Source of the DNA: JAVXNW01 sp036645575
GTDB lineage: Bacteria; Bacillota; Clostridia; Christensenellales; Aristaeellaceae
DNA length: 44,436 bases
Direction of reading: 5' to 3'
Assembly (NCBI GenBank): GCA_036645575.1
Contig: JAVXNW010000006.1
Location: forward strand, 1-44,436
Shown: positions 7,112 through 16,191 of the stretch, piece after piece
Layout of the letters: each line of letters starts with the position of its first letter
How positions within the stretch are numbered: the first letter of the stretch is position 1
Translations under genes and position numbers: made by a program
Notes under the pieces: model-generated
What the model was told of the DNA's origin: nothing
The model's input: only the letters and a program-made list of their open reading frames with translations
Database searches by the model: none

Positions 7112-10100
7112 TCACTCGACCGGGAGTTCCTCTGTCACGGCGGGTTTTGCGGCCTTTGTGACTTTGATGCTGCAGCTCACCTTTTTGCCGCTTGCGGTCT
7201 TTGCGACGATCTTGGCCTTGCCCTTCTTGAGCGCGGTCACGAGGCCGTTTTCGTCCACCGTCGCGATCTTCGGGTTCGCGCTCGTCCAGATGATCGCTTC
7301 GCCCGATCCAAGCGCCGGCTCTGCGGTCGCGATCAACTGAAGCGTCTCCCCTGCCTTGATCGTCTTTTTCTTGTAGTTGAGCGTCAGCTTGACCGCCGTT
7401 CCCGATACCACCACGGTCACTTCCGTGCGCTTTCCGCTCGTCGCGAGCAGCGTGATCTTGGTCGTGCCCTCCGAAACCGCCGTCACGAGGCCGTTTTTCC
7501 CCACCGTCGCGATCGATTCATCCTTGCTCGCGTAGCGCACCTGCTTGTCGGGCGCCTTCGCGGGCTTGAGGCGCGGCGCCAGTTTAAACGTGTCGCCGAT
7601 CGCCAGCACCAATTTCGCCTTGTTCGGCTTGATCCCGGTCACAAGCGTGCCCTTGGGGCGCACGTTCACCGTGATCTGGCCGATGTCGCCCACCTCGAGG
7701 GCGGGATCGATTTCCTTGCCAATGCCCGTCACCGTGCACGTGATCACCGCGGTGCCCAGCTTCTTCCCGGTGATCTTGCCCTTTGCGCCAACCGTGACCG
7801 TCTTTGGGTCGCTGCTCGTCCACTTGACCGTGCAGCCCGCCGGCGCCTTCACCACCATCGCCTTGCCCTTGGCCAGCGCCAGCACGTCATAGACCAGCTT
7901 CACAGGCCATTCGCCCACGACCGTCACGCGGCAGCGCGCCGTTTCGCCGGACGCGATCTGCGCGGTGATCGTCGCGGTGCCCGCCGCAATCGCGGTCACG
8001 TTGCCCATTTGATCCACCTTCGCAACGCCTTCCCTGTCGCTCGACCAGGTAACCGGCGCTTCCGCCGTCGCAATCAGGCTCGCCGTGCTGCCTTCCACCA
8101 GCGTAATCGCGTCCGTGCTCAGCGTCACCCCGCCCGCGCTTGCCGCCACGACCGTCACCTTGGCCGTCCCGGTGATGCCGCCATCCACCGTGAGCGTGAT
8201 CGTCGCCTCGCCTTGCGCGACGCCCGTCACCAGCCCTTGCTGCGTGACCGTCGCCACTTTTTCGTTGTCGCTACGCCACGTAAGCGCATTGGGCGTCGCG
8301 CCCGCCGGTTCGTACACCGCGATCAATTGCACCGTCCTTTGCACGCCGACCTGTGCGGGGTTCAGCTTCACCCCCGTGACCCACGTCGTGGTCTCGCCGG
8401 AGCCGCCCGCGCCGACCGACACCGCGCACGCCGCCGTAAGCGCGCCGTCCTCCGTGGTCGCCGTAATCGTCGCGGTGCCCGCCGCAATGCCCTTGACCTT
8501 TCCGTCTTTGTCAACCGTCGCAACCGTTTCTTTGCTGCTGCTCCAGCGGACATTTTTGTTGCTCGCGTCCGCCGGGAAAACGGTCGCCACCAGCGCCTGC
8601 GCCCCGCCTACCGAAAGGCTCAGCGTGGAAGCGCTCAGGCTGATCCCGCTCGCCTTGACCGCCTTGGCGCTGACGGTCACATCGCACGTGCTCGTCACGC
8701 CATTGCAGCTCGCCGTGATCTTTGCCGTGCCCGCCTTGATGGCCGTGATTTGGCCGGTCGCGCCGACCGACGCCACACCGTCCTGATCGCTCGTAAATTT
8801 GAGGCTGCTCACTTCGCTTGCGCCCGTCCACCAGCGCAGGACGGCGCCCGTGTACAGTTCAACCGCCTTGCTCTCCGGCAGCACCACCACGTCTACTGTC
8901 CTGTCCTTTCCGCCTGCCGCGAAGGTAACCCGCGCGCTTCCGTGCTTGACGGCGCTCACTTTGATCGTCCCGCTGCCCTGAACGCTCGCCGCGTCGCCTG
9001 ACACGCTTGCGGTCGCGGTCGCGCCTGTGTTGCTGGGCGTGATGGTCGGGGTGATCTCCGTGTGGCTTCCGACCACCATGGCCAGCAGGTTGGATGCCGT
9101 GTCGATGCTCTCGACCGGCGCGCCGCTTACGGCGATTTGGTGCGTCGCGCTTACCGCAAGCCCGCTGGGGTTGCCCTGCGTCACGACCTTCGCCGTCACC
9201 GTGATGGCGGCCGTTCCCGCCTTGACCGCCGTCAGTTTTCGAGCGTTGGCGTCGTAGGTCACGCAGCCATTTGCGTCCACGACCACGACATCGCTCATCG
9301 ATACGCCCGTATCGGTGGCCGCGACGCTCGGCTGATCCGCCACGCAGGCAATGTCAAGCGGCGCTTCCTCGCCCAGCGTCAGGCTGTTTTTCGTCCCCGC
9401 GAGGCTGATGCGCGCAATGGGGTTGACCACGTTGATCCGATAGAGCGCGTAGACATTGCCCTCTTTGTACAGGATGCTGATGTCGGTCGTCCCAATCGCC
9501 TTGGGCGTGATCGTGATCGACTGGCCATTCAGCGCTGCTGTTGCGATCGTCTGGTCCGCCGACTGCACCTGTACGTTCTTCCAATCTGCGCTTCCGCTGT
9601 CGAACACCAGCTTGACCGCAAAGGGCTTGCCCGCCGTCATGCCGATGGGCACCGCGAAGGACGCCGTCGGGGCCTGCACCTTTGACGTAAACTGTGCCCG
9701 CTGGGTTTTCCGCGTGACCGCATCCGTCATCTCGATCGAGCGGGGCGGGTTGATGGCGTCCGCAACCACATAAACCGTACATGTCGCCGTTTTTCCACCC
9801 GCCGTCACTTGAACCATTGTGTCGCCCGCGCCTACGCCGGCAATCAGGCCGGTCTTAGCATCAATTGTCGCAATTCGGTCTGTGTCCGCCGTCTTCGTCC
9901 ACGCAATCGCGCCAATCGCCGCGTCGGCCGGTTCGAAAATCGGCGCGAGCGTCGTCGTGTTGTTGGGTGCCGTGGCCGATATCGTGATTTCGGTCGGCAG
10001 CGTGACCTTTGCCAGCGTGGAGGTGACCGTCACTTTTACGGCATCCACCTTAGCCGAACCATCGGCCGTCTTCGCCGTCACCGTGATCGTCGCCGTGCCC

Positions 10101-13100
10101 GCCTTGAGCGCGGTCAACTGGCCGCGCGCGCCCACAGACACCGTGGACGGATCGCTGGATTCAAAGGTGACCGCCGCCGCCGCTGTCGCGGGCGTGACTG
10201 TCCACGCAAGTTGCACGACTTGCTTTGTACTCATCGCAGCCGCTTTTTCAGAAATTTCCGCATTGTCCAGCGTCGTCAGCGCAACCGCCGTTACCGCCTC
10301 AACCACCGTGACCTTCTGCGCGGCGATCAGCTGGAATCCGTTCGCGGTCATCGCGCTCTTGGCGATCACCGTCGCCGTGCCCACGCCGGTTGCTTTGTAG
10401 CCGTTGGCGCCATCCACCGTGAGAATGCCTGCCGGACTGACCGTATACGCAATCGGCAGCTTCGGCGCGCTCGTGCTTTCCGGCGCAATCGTGGCCTGGA
10501 ACGCCGCGCTTGCATCCACCTTCCGCGTCACCACGTCGCCGCCCGGGAATGTCAGCTTTCCGGCGCGGTCATAGACGGTGAGCGCGTAGCTATCCTGAAC
10601 GCCCGTGCCGGCCGCCGTCGCCGTAATGGTCGCGATTCCCTTGCCCATTGCCGTCACCTTGCCGGTCGCCGCGTCAACGGTCGCAACACTTTCTGCGCTG
10701 CTCGACCAAGTCACGCCCTGCTTTACTTGGCTGACCGGCAGCGAATCCGCCTTTGCCGTCGCCGTCATCGCCAGCGCATCGCCGACCATCAGCGCGCCGG
10801 CTGTCCCGTTGTCGATGACCACGCTGGTCGGCGTCGCCCGCGCAATGCGGATGATGGCCGACGGGGCGTAGGTCTTTGAGGCCTTGTCGCCCGTTTTGAG
10901 CGTCAATTTGACCACCATCGTCAGCTTGACGACGCCCGCCGTCACGCCCGAAACCTGCGTATCCCCGCCCGATCCTTTGACATTTGCCTTCCCCGCGCCA
11001 TCTACGGTCGTTGCGACAAAGTCCGAATACGCCGCGTCGTACACATTCGCGTTCGGCCCGGCCAGAAGCGTTGAGACCGCTTTCGTGCTCGCCCCCACCG
11101 AAACCTCATACACATCTTGCGTAAATGTCACATCGGTAGGCAATGTCTGTTTTTCCGCATACGAAAAGTCAAATGCCTGCGACACGCCTCGTGTCTCCCC
11201 GTTCATCGCCGTAACCGTAATCGTGGCGCGCCCGCTTCCGCTCGTCGCAACGACGGCCACCTCGCCCTTTTCGTTTACGGTGATGCCACTGCCCGCAGTA
11301 ATGCGATACGCCAAGTTGTCGGTGTACCCATCTGGTTCAACCGTCAGCGTGCCGGCGAAATCCACCTTGTCGCCAAAGGTGAGCGCCCTGTCCGCTAGGG
11401 TCGTCGTCATCTGCGTTACCGCCGTGCGCGCAGCGACGCTTACCGCCACCTGATTGCTCGCGCACGGAATTTCGCCGTATTTCGCCGTGATCGTCGAAGC
11501 GCCCACCGCGCTTGCGGTGATCGTTGCGCCGCTGACCGACACGTTTTCGCTATCGGATACCAGCACAATGCCCGTGGTTCCCGCCGGCGATACGCTGTAC
11601 CCCAGCGTCGCGCTTCCGCCCGCGTAGAGCGCGCACGTCGCGGCGTTAAAGGTGACCTTGGGGATCACGTTGACGGTGCAAGTCGCCGTCTTCCCGCTGC
11701 CATCTTCCGCCGTCGCGGTGATCGCCGCCGTGCCCACGCCCTTCGCCGTCACCACGCCGCTGTCCGCGTCCACCATCGCCACTTGGGGCGCGGCGCTCGT
11801 CCACGTGATCGCGCCATTGGCCGCCGTGCTCGGCGTCACCGTCACCGCTAGCTTAAACGTGTCGCCCACGGTGCATACCGCCTTTTCCGCTTGGATCGCG
11901 ATCTGCGTCACGAGGCTGTCCAGCACCGCGCCAAACGCATAGCCGCGCACGGGCGTATAGGTCGTTGGATTCGTGGTCGCCCAAGAATCACTCGACGGCA
12001 ACACGTCCGGCGAATACGTCCACTGGTTGAACCGATAGCCCGCTTGCGGACTGGCGGTCAGCGTGACCGCTTGGCCGTGCTGGACGTAGGATTTTCCCGC
12101 GTAGGACACGCCCTGCGCGCTGCTTTGGATGGTCCCGCTCGCCGGTTGCGCAATCGTCATCGGGTGATAGACTTCGCCCGTGACGCTTCCGGTCGCCGCG
12201 CCATCTACGTAGAGCGACGCGCCGCCGGTTACGGCGATATCGTTTTGCACATCGCCCGTCACGTGCACCGTGCCGGTCGGGATGGTCAACTTTCCGGGTC
12301 CGGTGACGCTTCCCAAGACCGACAGGTTCTGGAGGGAAGCATTTGCGTTCAGCGTCAGCCCCTTCACGCTATACCGCCCGCCGCCATCCATCGTGATGCC
12401 TTCCGTGCCCACGATCAGCGCCTTCTCGACGTCCTTCAAAATCCTGATCGTATCGTTCGCCGTCGCCGCACTCAGCGCGGCCTCGATGGTCTTGTAGCCC
12501 GCATTTCCAATGTAGTAATCGTACGCCGCTTCCACGCCATTCCAGTCCGTCAGGCCGCCAAGCGCCTTTGTCGCCGCGTCAAAGGTCTTGTAGTAATTGC
12601 GCATCGCGACGCGGCTTCCGGTAGACGCCGACGGCGTCACGGCGTACACGTTGACCGCATCGGCGCTATCCACCGCGACATCCGGCTGCGCGCCGTTCTT
12701 CCAGTAGTTTTCGGACAGGTCGATTGCGTCCGGTCCGCTTGCCGCGCCCGGTCCGCAGTAGACGTCCGTGCCCTTGCCGGTGGTCGCATTGCCCACAAAC
12801 GCGGTATACGCTACGGACGAGCCCACTGCCGCGCTGCCGAACACGATCGCGCCGCCGCCCTTGCCGCTTGTCCCAATGGTCGCGTTGTTCTGATACACGC
12901 AACTCGCAATCGTCGCCAGCCCCGAATGATAGGTGCCGCCGCCGCCATTGCCGTTCGTTGCGGTGTTTCCGTCAAATGTGCACCGCGTGATCGTCACCGG
13001 CGCGCCAGCCGCCGTATAAATCGCGCCGCCGTTCACGCCGGCATTCCGCGCAAAGGTGGTGTTTTCAATGCTCGCCCGCGCCCCGTTATCCATGTAAATC

Positions 13101-15772
13101 GCACCGGCGTTGGCGCTGCTCGTGTTGTCGGTAAAGGTGCAATCCATTACAGACGAGGCCGCCGCGCCCGTACCGTCGTTTAGGTAAACCGCGCCCGCAA
13201 CGCCATTTTGACCGGTTGCGCTGTTCCCCACAAAGGTGCAGCCCTTGAGCGCAAGCCGCGCCTTGGGTCCGCTCGCCGCAACCGCGCCGCCAAGCCCTTG
13301 TGCGATAGACTGGTTGCCGGTAAACGCGCAGTTGGTCGCGTTAAACGTGCCGTTGGCCGCGACCGCCGAACCATAGTGAAGCGCATTCACGTTCGCATCA
13401 AACGCGCAGTCGCTCGCCGTCAGCGTCGCGCCCTCCGCAACAGACACCGCGCCGCCAATCTGCTCGCAATACCCGTTTTGCAGCGTCATGTCCTTGATCG
13501 TGACGTTTGCCGTCCCCTGAATCTGGAATAGCTGATGCCCGGTGGTGCCATCCGTATGCCCGCCGTCGATCACCGTGAGCGCCTTGCCCGCGCCGACGAG
13601 GGTGAGGTCTTTGTCGATTGTCGTCGTCACCGCAGGAAGGTTTGTGCTCATCTTCCCGCGCGTCATGTTGACGGTGTCGCCCGCCACGGCCATCGATAGC
13701 GCGTGGTCAAGGTAGAGATACGGCGAATTTTCATCGTTGTTGACAAGGGCAACCGCGACACCCGCAAGTTCCGCATCCGTCTTCTTTAAATAGACGGTTT
13801 TCCCCACGATGGCTTTGACCCAACCATCGGCCACCGTAAGCCCTTGGATGACGTCGCAGCCCCCCTCTGCGGAACGCGGGCGCTCGCTGCAAACCACGCC
13901 GTTGGCAAAGGTGTTCCCGCGCCCGATCGTGAGGGCAACCGGCACGGCATATGCGGGACTGTTTTTATAGTTGCATTGTACGTCAGTTCCCCAGCCGCCT
14001 ATGGCCGAGGTGCAGTTTTGCATCGTGATATGCTGGGCGCTTGCCAGCGCAAAGGATGCCTTGCCGCAGTTTTCCACCTTCACATTCTCTACAAGGAAAG
14101 GTGCTCCTTGCGTGCCCGCGACGCCGTGAATGTTTAGGCCATTGCCCTTTTCAGCCGAAATCACGACGTTTTTGATCGTCCCGCCTTGGAGGATCGGAAG
14201 TCCGCTATCGGTTCCGATGGCACTCCACTTAATCCCGCTGACGTTTCCATTGGCAGATGTCACAGCCACTTTCAGGTCCTGCACCGTCACCCCATTCGCC
14301 GCGACGAGCAACCCCGCCTGCCCCGAGCATGAAAAGGCTGCACAGTTGATGATCGTCTTCTCGCTGCCCGCGCCCTTCAGCGTGACATGATCGCGCGTGA
14401 TGCGCATTTGATTATCGGCGGTCGCGTTAAACGTCCCCGCAAAAATCTCCACGGTGATCGGCTCAGTCCCCTTCATCGCATTCGCCGCCGCGATCGCCGC
14501 CTCAACCGTCGGGTATCCTGCCCCGCCAATGATCGCCACGGTATTGGCATCAATCCCCGGCGTACCAGTCCCTTTGATTGTTGGCGTTTTTGTACATGCG
14601 TCCCGCGTCGCTTGGTCAATCGTAGCCGGATATTCCGAGCCCGCAGGATAATCCCCTACAATCGCGCCGCACATTTTCAGTCCATTTGCGTAAATATTGA
14701 TATCGCCCTTGTTGGCGGAAGTTATAATGGTCGTATTGCTCCCGGAACCAACCAATCCGCCCACATAATAGTTGAAAGACAGCCCCGCCGCGTTGACCGC
14801 TCCGTTGTTGGTGCAATTGGTTATGACAATATCTCCCGCACTTCCGACAATGCCGCCCGTCACGCGTCCGCCAAGTATTATCGCGTTATTGACGCAATTT
14901 GTCACCGTGCTGTTGGCTATGGTAATTTGTCCGGCAATGCCGCCATAGCCCGATATCGAGCCGCTTGAAGAAGCAATCAGTCCCCCGACTATGCAATTGG
15001 CGATGTGAATAGATTGTGATGAATCGCTTCCCGGAGCATCACGCCCCAAGATGCCACCGACGCTTGCACCGACGCCATAAATGATTTTTCCCTTAAACGA
15101 GCAATTCGAGATTTTACTCCCGCTGTAGGCCGCGCCTGCAATACCGCCGACAGTATCCGTTCCGTTAATTTGTCCGGTAATGTTGCAATTTTCAATGGTA
15201 GACGCGCTTAAATCCCCCGCAATGCCTGCCACCTTAAATCCCGTGCCAGAGATGCTGACATTGTTTAAATTGATGTTCTTTACAACCGCGCCATACAATC
15301 TCGCAAATAGAGCGGCATACGAGTTTCCATTCTGCGAACCGCTGCTTTGATCTGTCACAACCAATCCACTGATCGAATGTCCGCCGCCATCATACGTTCC
15401 AGAAAAGCTTCCGGCACGAGGTTGACCCCATCCGATGGGTGTAAATTCCGTTCCGCTCGCAATGGCAATGTCCGCCGTCTGCAAATAGCACGCGGAAAGA
15501 TTCTCTCTGACTGCGTTCAACTGTTCGTAAGTCTTAACGAGGTACGGGCTTGCCGCAGTGCCCGCCCCTTCATATACCGCAGCTTCCGCCGCCATGGCGG
15601 GGGTGAACAGGGCGTCTTCCAGCGCGCGCGCCAGGTCTAGGGAGGGAAGGGCTGTGCCACTCAGCAGCAGGCACAGGATCATCAGCCATGCAAGGCGTCG
15701 CCTCATGCCATGGCACGCGCCACTGCGGGTAATCTCATTGTTTTCCGACATCTTTCCGCATCTTTGTTTCAT
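7112..15772 (-). CDS. Giant secreted adhesin: beta-helix repeats and about 16-18 Ig-like (Big_2) domains
   Basis: The product has about 2,886 residues. A signal peptide with core LAWLMILCLLLSG lies after a long charged N-region. Residues ~80-410 carry GLUG-like GGI(V/A)G repeats. Around 411-700 is a pectate-lyase-like beta-helix. Around 740-1015 are Chlamydia-PMP-like repeats with GGA(V/I) and CTFxxN motifs. An InlB-like segment follows (~1225-1245, AGYRFNQW). From ~1290 to the end are Big_2 domains with the ATVDxxGxVTAxxxGxATITA pattern. It ends TEELPVE without LPXTG, membrane helix, SLH or LysM domain, so anchoring is unclear. The start is uncertain: ATG 15772 is chosen, with GTG 15781 and ATG 15751 as alternatives. 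A c-di-GMP riboswitch and terminator precede it. Surface attachment is inferred. Confidence 0.88.
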   Translation of the reverse strand: MKQRCGKMSENNEITRSGACHGMRRRLAWLMILCLLLSGTALPSLDLARALEDALFTPAMAAEAAVYEGAGTAASPYLVKTYEQLNAVRENLSACYLQTADIAIASGTEFTPIGWGQPRAGSFSGTYDGGGHSISGLVVTDQSSGSQNGNSYAALFARLYGAVVKNINLNNVSISGTGFKVAGIAGDLSASTIENCNITGQINGTDTVGGIAGAAYSGSKISNCSFKGKIIYGVGASVGGILGRDAPGSDSSQSIHIANCIVGGLIASSSGSISGYGGIAGQITIANSTVTNCVNNAIILGGRVTGGIVGSAGDIVITNCTNNGAVNAAGLSFNYYVGGLVGSGSNTTIITSANKGDINIYANGLKMCGAIVGDYPAGSEYPATIDQATRDACTKTPTIKGTGTPGIDANTVAIIGGAGYPTVEAAIAAANAMKGTEPITVEIFAGTFNATADNQMRITRDHVTLKGAGSEKTIINCAAFSCSGQAGLLVAANGVTVQDLKVAVTSANGNVSGIKWSAIGTDSGLPILQGGTIKNVVISAEKGNGLNIHGVAGTQGAPFLVENVKVENCGKASFALASAQHITMQNCTSAIGGWGTDVQCNYKNSPAYAVPVALTIGRGNTFANGVVCSERPRSAEGGCDVIQGLTVADGWVKAIVGKTVYLKKTDAELAGVAVALVNNDENSPYLYLDHALSMAVAGDTVNMTRGKMSTNLPAVTTTIDKDLTLVGAGKALTVIDGGHTDGTTGHQLFQIQGTANVTIKDMTLQNGYCEQIGGAVSVAEGATLTASDCAFDANVNALHYGSAVAANGTFNATNCAFTGNQSIAQGLGGAVAASGPKARLALKGCTFVGNSATGQNGVAGAVYLNDGTGAAASSVMDCTFTDNTSSANAGAIYMDNGARASIENTTFARNAGVNGGAIYTAAGAPVTITRCTFDGNTATNGNGGGGTYHSGLATIASCVYQNNATIGTSGKGGGAIVFGSAAVGSSVAYTAFVGNATTGKGTDVYCGPGAASGPDAIDLSENYWKNGAQPDVAVDSADAVNVYAVTPSASTGSRVAMRNYYKTFDAATKALGGLTDWNGVEAAYDYYIGNAGYKTIEAALSAATANDTIRILKDVEKALIVGTEGITMDGGGRYSVKGLTLNANASLQNLSVLGSVTGPGKLTIPTGTVHVTGDVQNDIAVTGGASLYVDGAATGSVTGEVYHPMTIAQPASGTIQSSAQGVSYAGKSYVQHGQAVTLTASPQAGYRFNQWTYSPDVLPSSDSWATTNPTTYTPVRGYAFGAVLDSLVTQIAIQAEKAVCTVGDTFKLAVTVTPSTAANGAITWTSAAPQVAMVDADSGVVTAKGVGTAAITATAEDGSGKTATCTVNVIPKVTFNAATCALYAGGSATLGYSVSPAGTTGIVLVSDSENVSVSGATITASAVGASTITAKYGEIPCASNQVAVSVAARTAVTQMTTTLADRALTFGDKVDFAGTLTVEPDGYTDNLAYRITAGSGITVNEKGEVAVVATSGSGRATITVTAMNGETRGVSQAFDFSYAEKQTLPTDVTFTQDVYEVSVGASTKAVSTLLAGPNANVYDAAYSDFVATTVDGAGKANVKGSGGDTQVSGVTAGVVKLTMVVKLTLKTGDKASKTYAPSAIIRIARATPTSVVIDNGTAGALMVGDALAMTATAKADSLPVSQVKQGVTWSSSAESVATVDAATGKVTAMGKGIATITATAAGTGVQDSYALTVYDRAGKLTFPGGDVVTRKVDASAAFQATIAPESTSAPKLPIAYTVSPAGILTVDGANGYKATGVGTATVIAKSAMTANGFQLIAAQKVTVVEAVTAVALTTLDNAEISEKAAAMSTKQVVQLAWTVTPATAAAAVTFESSDPSTVSVGARGQLTALKAGTATITVTAKTADGSAKVDAVKVTVTSTLAKVTLPTEITISATAPNNTTTLAPIFEPADAAIGAIAWTKTADTDRIATIDAKTGLIAGVGAGDTMVQVTAGGKTATCTVYVVADAINPPRSIEMTDAVTRKTQRAQFTSKVQAPTASFAVPIGMTAGKPFAVKLVFDSGSADWKNVQVQSADQTIATAALNGQSITITPKAIGTTDISILYKEGNVYALYRINVVNPIARISLAGTKNSLTLGEEAPLDIACVADQPSVAATDTGVSMSDVVVVDANGCVTYDANARKLTAVKAGTAAITVTAKVVTQGNPSGLAVSATHQIAVSGAPVESIDTASNLLAMVVGSHTEITPTITPSNTGATATASVSGDAASVQGSGTIKVSAVKHGSARVTFAAGGKDRTVDVVVLPESKAVELYTGAVLRWWTGASEVSSLKFTSDQDGVASVGATGQITAIKAGTAKITASCNGVTSTCDVTVSAKAVKASGISLSASTLSLSVGGAQALVATVFPADASNKNVRWSSSKETVATVDKDGKVKGIAAGTATITATTEDGALTAACAVSVGAGGSGETTTWVTGVKLNPAQVGVQRTVQLIAVYEPAGATPNALTWRSDNEKVATVTQQGLVTGVAQGEATITLTVDGGITGTAKVTVVAASAGGVTLSTDAITLVEGSTASLIATAEAPVTWSSDREGVAKVDQMGNVTAIAAGTATITAQIASGETARCRVTVVGEWPVKLVYDVLALAKGKAMVVKAPAGCTVKWTSSDPKTVTVGAKGKITGKKLGTAVITCTVTGIGKEIDPALEVGDIGQITVNVRPKGTLVTGIKPNKAKLVLAIGDTFKLAPRLKPAKAPDKQVRYASKDESIATVGKNGLVTAVSEGTTKITLLATSGKRTEVTVVVSGTAVKLTLNYKKKTIKAGETLQLIATAEPALGSGEAIIWTSANPKIATVDENGLVTALKKGKAKIVAKTASGKKVSCSIKVTKAAKPAVTEELPVE

Positions 15773-15804
15773 ACGCTTCACGCTTTCTCATCTAAATATC
15801 CGCC

Positions 15805-15839
15805 AAAATAACAACAACCCCGCCAAAACGGCAGGGTTG
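15805..15839 (-). terminator. Intrinsic terminator in the adhesin leader (riboswitch expression platform)
   Basis: On the minus strand CAACCCTGCC and GGCGGGGTTG form a 10-bp stem (one U-G pair) around GTTTT, followed by TTGTTATTTT. It lies between the riboswitch and the adhesin start, with about 30 bases left for the RBS. A competing hairpin, TTGCA...TGCAA with an A5/T5 inner stem (15837-15861), overlaps both the 3' end of the aptamer and the 5' arm of this terminator. Confidence 0.8.
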
Positions 15840-15856
15840 CAGAAAAACACGTTTTT

Positions 15857-15941
15857 TGCAACTGGCTGCCTTTCCCTTCATTGCGGGAGCGGGCCCTCTA
15901 GCTTTGCGTCGCCGCCTTTCGACGGTTTTGCCAATGATATG
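15857..15941 (-). ncRNA. Cyclic-di-GMP class I riboswitch (GEMM-I)
   Basis: Read on the minus strand, the order is TTGGCAAAACC, stem CCGTC with a GAAA tetraloop and GGCGG, then GACGCAAAGCTA, a GGGCCC-containing second arm, and GGCAGCCAGTTGCA. These are the diagnostic GEMM-I elements: GAAA tetraloop, the invariant GACGCAAAGC joining strand and the GYAGCCAGTTGC 3' end. It lies about 20 bases after the predicted start point of a strong promoter and directly before an intrinsic terminator and the adhesin gene. Binding of c-di-GMP in the nascent RNA would decide readthrough into the adhesin. The direction of control cannot be settled by eye. Confidence 0.9.
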
Positions 15942-15958
15942 AATTTGTTAACGTGTGG

Positions 15959-15987
15959 ATTGTAACATGAAGCCGTGCTTATGTCAA
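15959..15987 (-). promoter_or_regulatory. Promoter of the riboswitch-adhesin transcript
   Basis: On the minus strand there is TTGACA (15987-15982), a 17-base spacer and TACAAT (15964-15959). Transcription would start about 20 bases before the aptamer core. Confidence 0.8.
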
Positions 15988-16040
15988 TATGAATTTTGGC
16001 AAAATTGCTGCCTCGCATGGGGTCTTTTAAACAATTTTTT

Positions 16041-16092
16041 GGTAAAGAAAGTCCAACCCCCCGCGCGCCTTAAAAAACGCGGTGGGTTGGAC
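16041..16092 (-). terminator. Terminator downstream of the fucosidase operon
   Basis: A 15-bp stem with one mismatch pairs GTCCAACCCACCGCG with CGCGGGGGGTTGGAC on the minus strand, followed by TTTCTTT. It lies about 100 bases after the fucosidase stop and upstream of the adhesin promoter, so it insulates the two. Confidence 0.8.
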
Positions 16093-16095
16093 GTA

Positions 16096-16141
16096 GCTTC
16101 CCTCAAGCGGTCCATTTTGCTTCCCTCAAGCGATCCATCTT
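16096..16141. repeat. Tandem 23-bp duplication
   Basis: Two adjacent near-identical copies begin GCTTCCCTCAAGCG, followed by G or A and then TCCAT. They lie between the fucosidase stop and its terminator. Their function is unknown; a replication-slippage duplication is the plain explanation. Confidence 0.7.
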
Positions 16142-16191
16142 TTGACGCAAAAGCGCTTTTCCCCGCCCAAAGGCGTGCCCCTTGCGGGGCG

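Noticed and set aside
7112..7140. Possible LPXTG-type sorting signal at the adhesin C-terminus (EELPVE)
   Set aside because: No LPXTG consensus, no hydrophobic segment and no positive tail follow.
6974..9001. Long plus-strand open frame of 675 codons
   Set aside because: It is antisense to the adhesin. The product is extremely Arg/His/Ala-rich with no family motif and no RBS, as expected from the complementary strand of GC-rich Ig-repeat coding DNA.
7112..12000. Periodic repeats resembling an array
   Set aside because: The periodicity comes from about 16-18 diverged Ig-like protein domains, not from identical DNA repeats with spacers; not a CRISPR.
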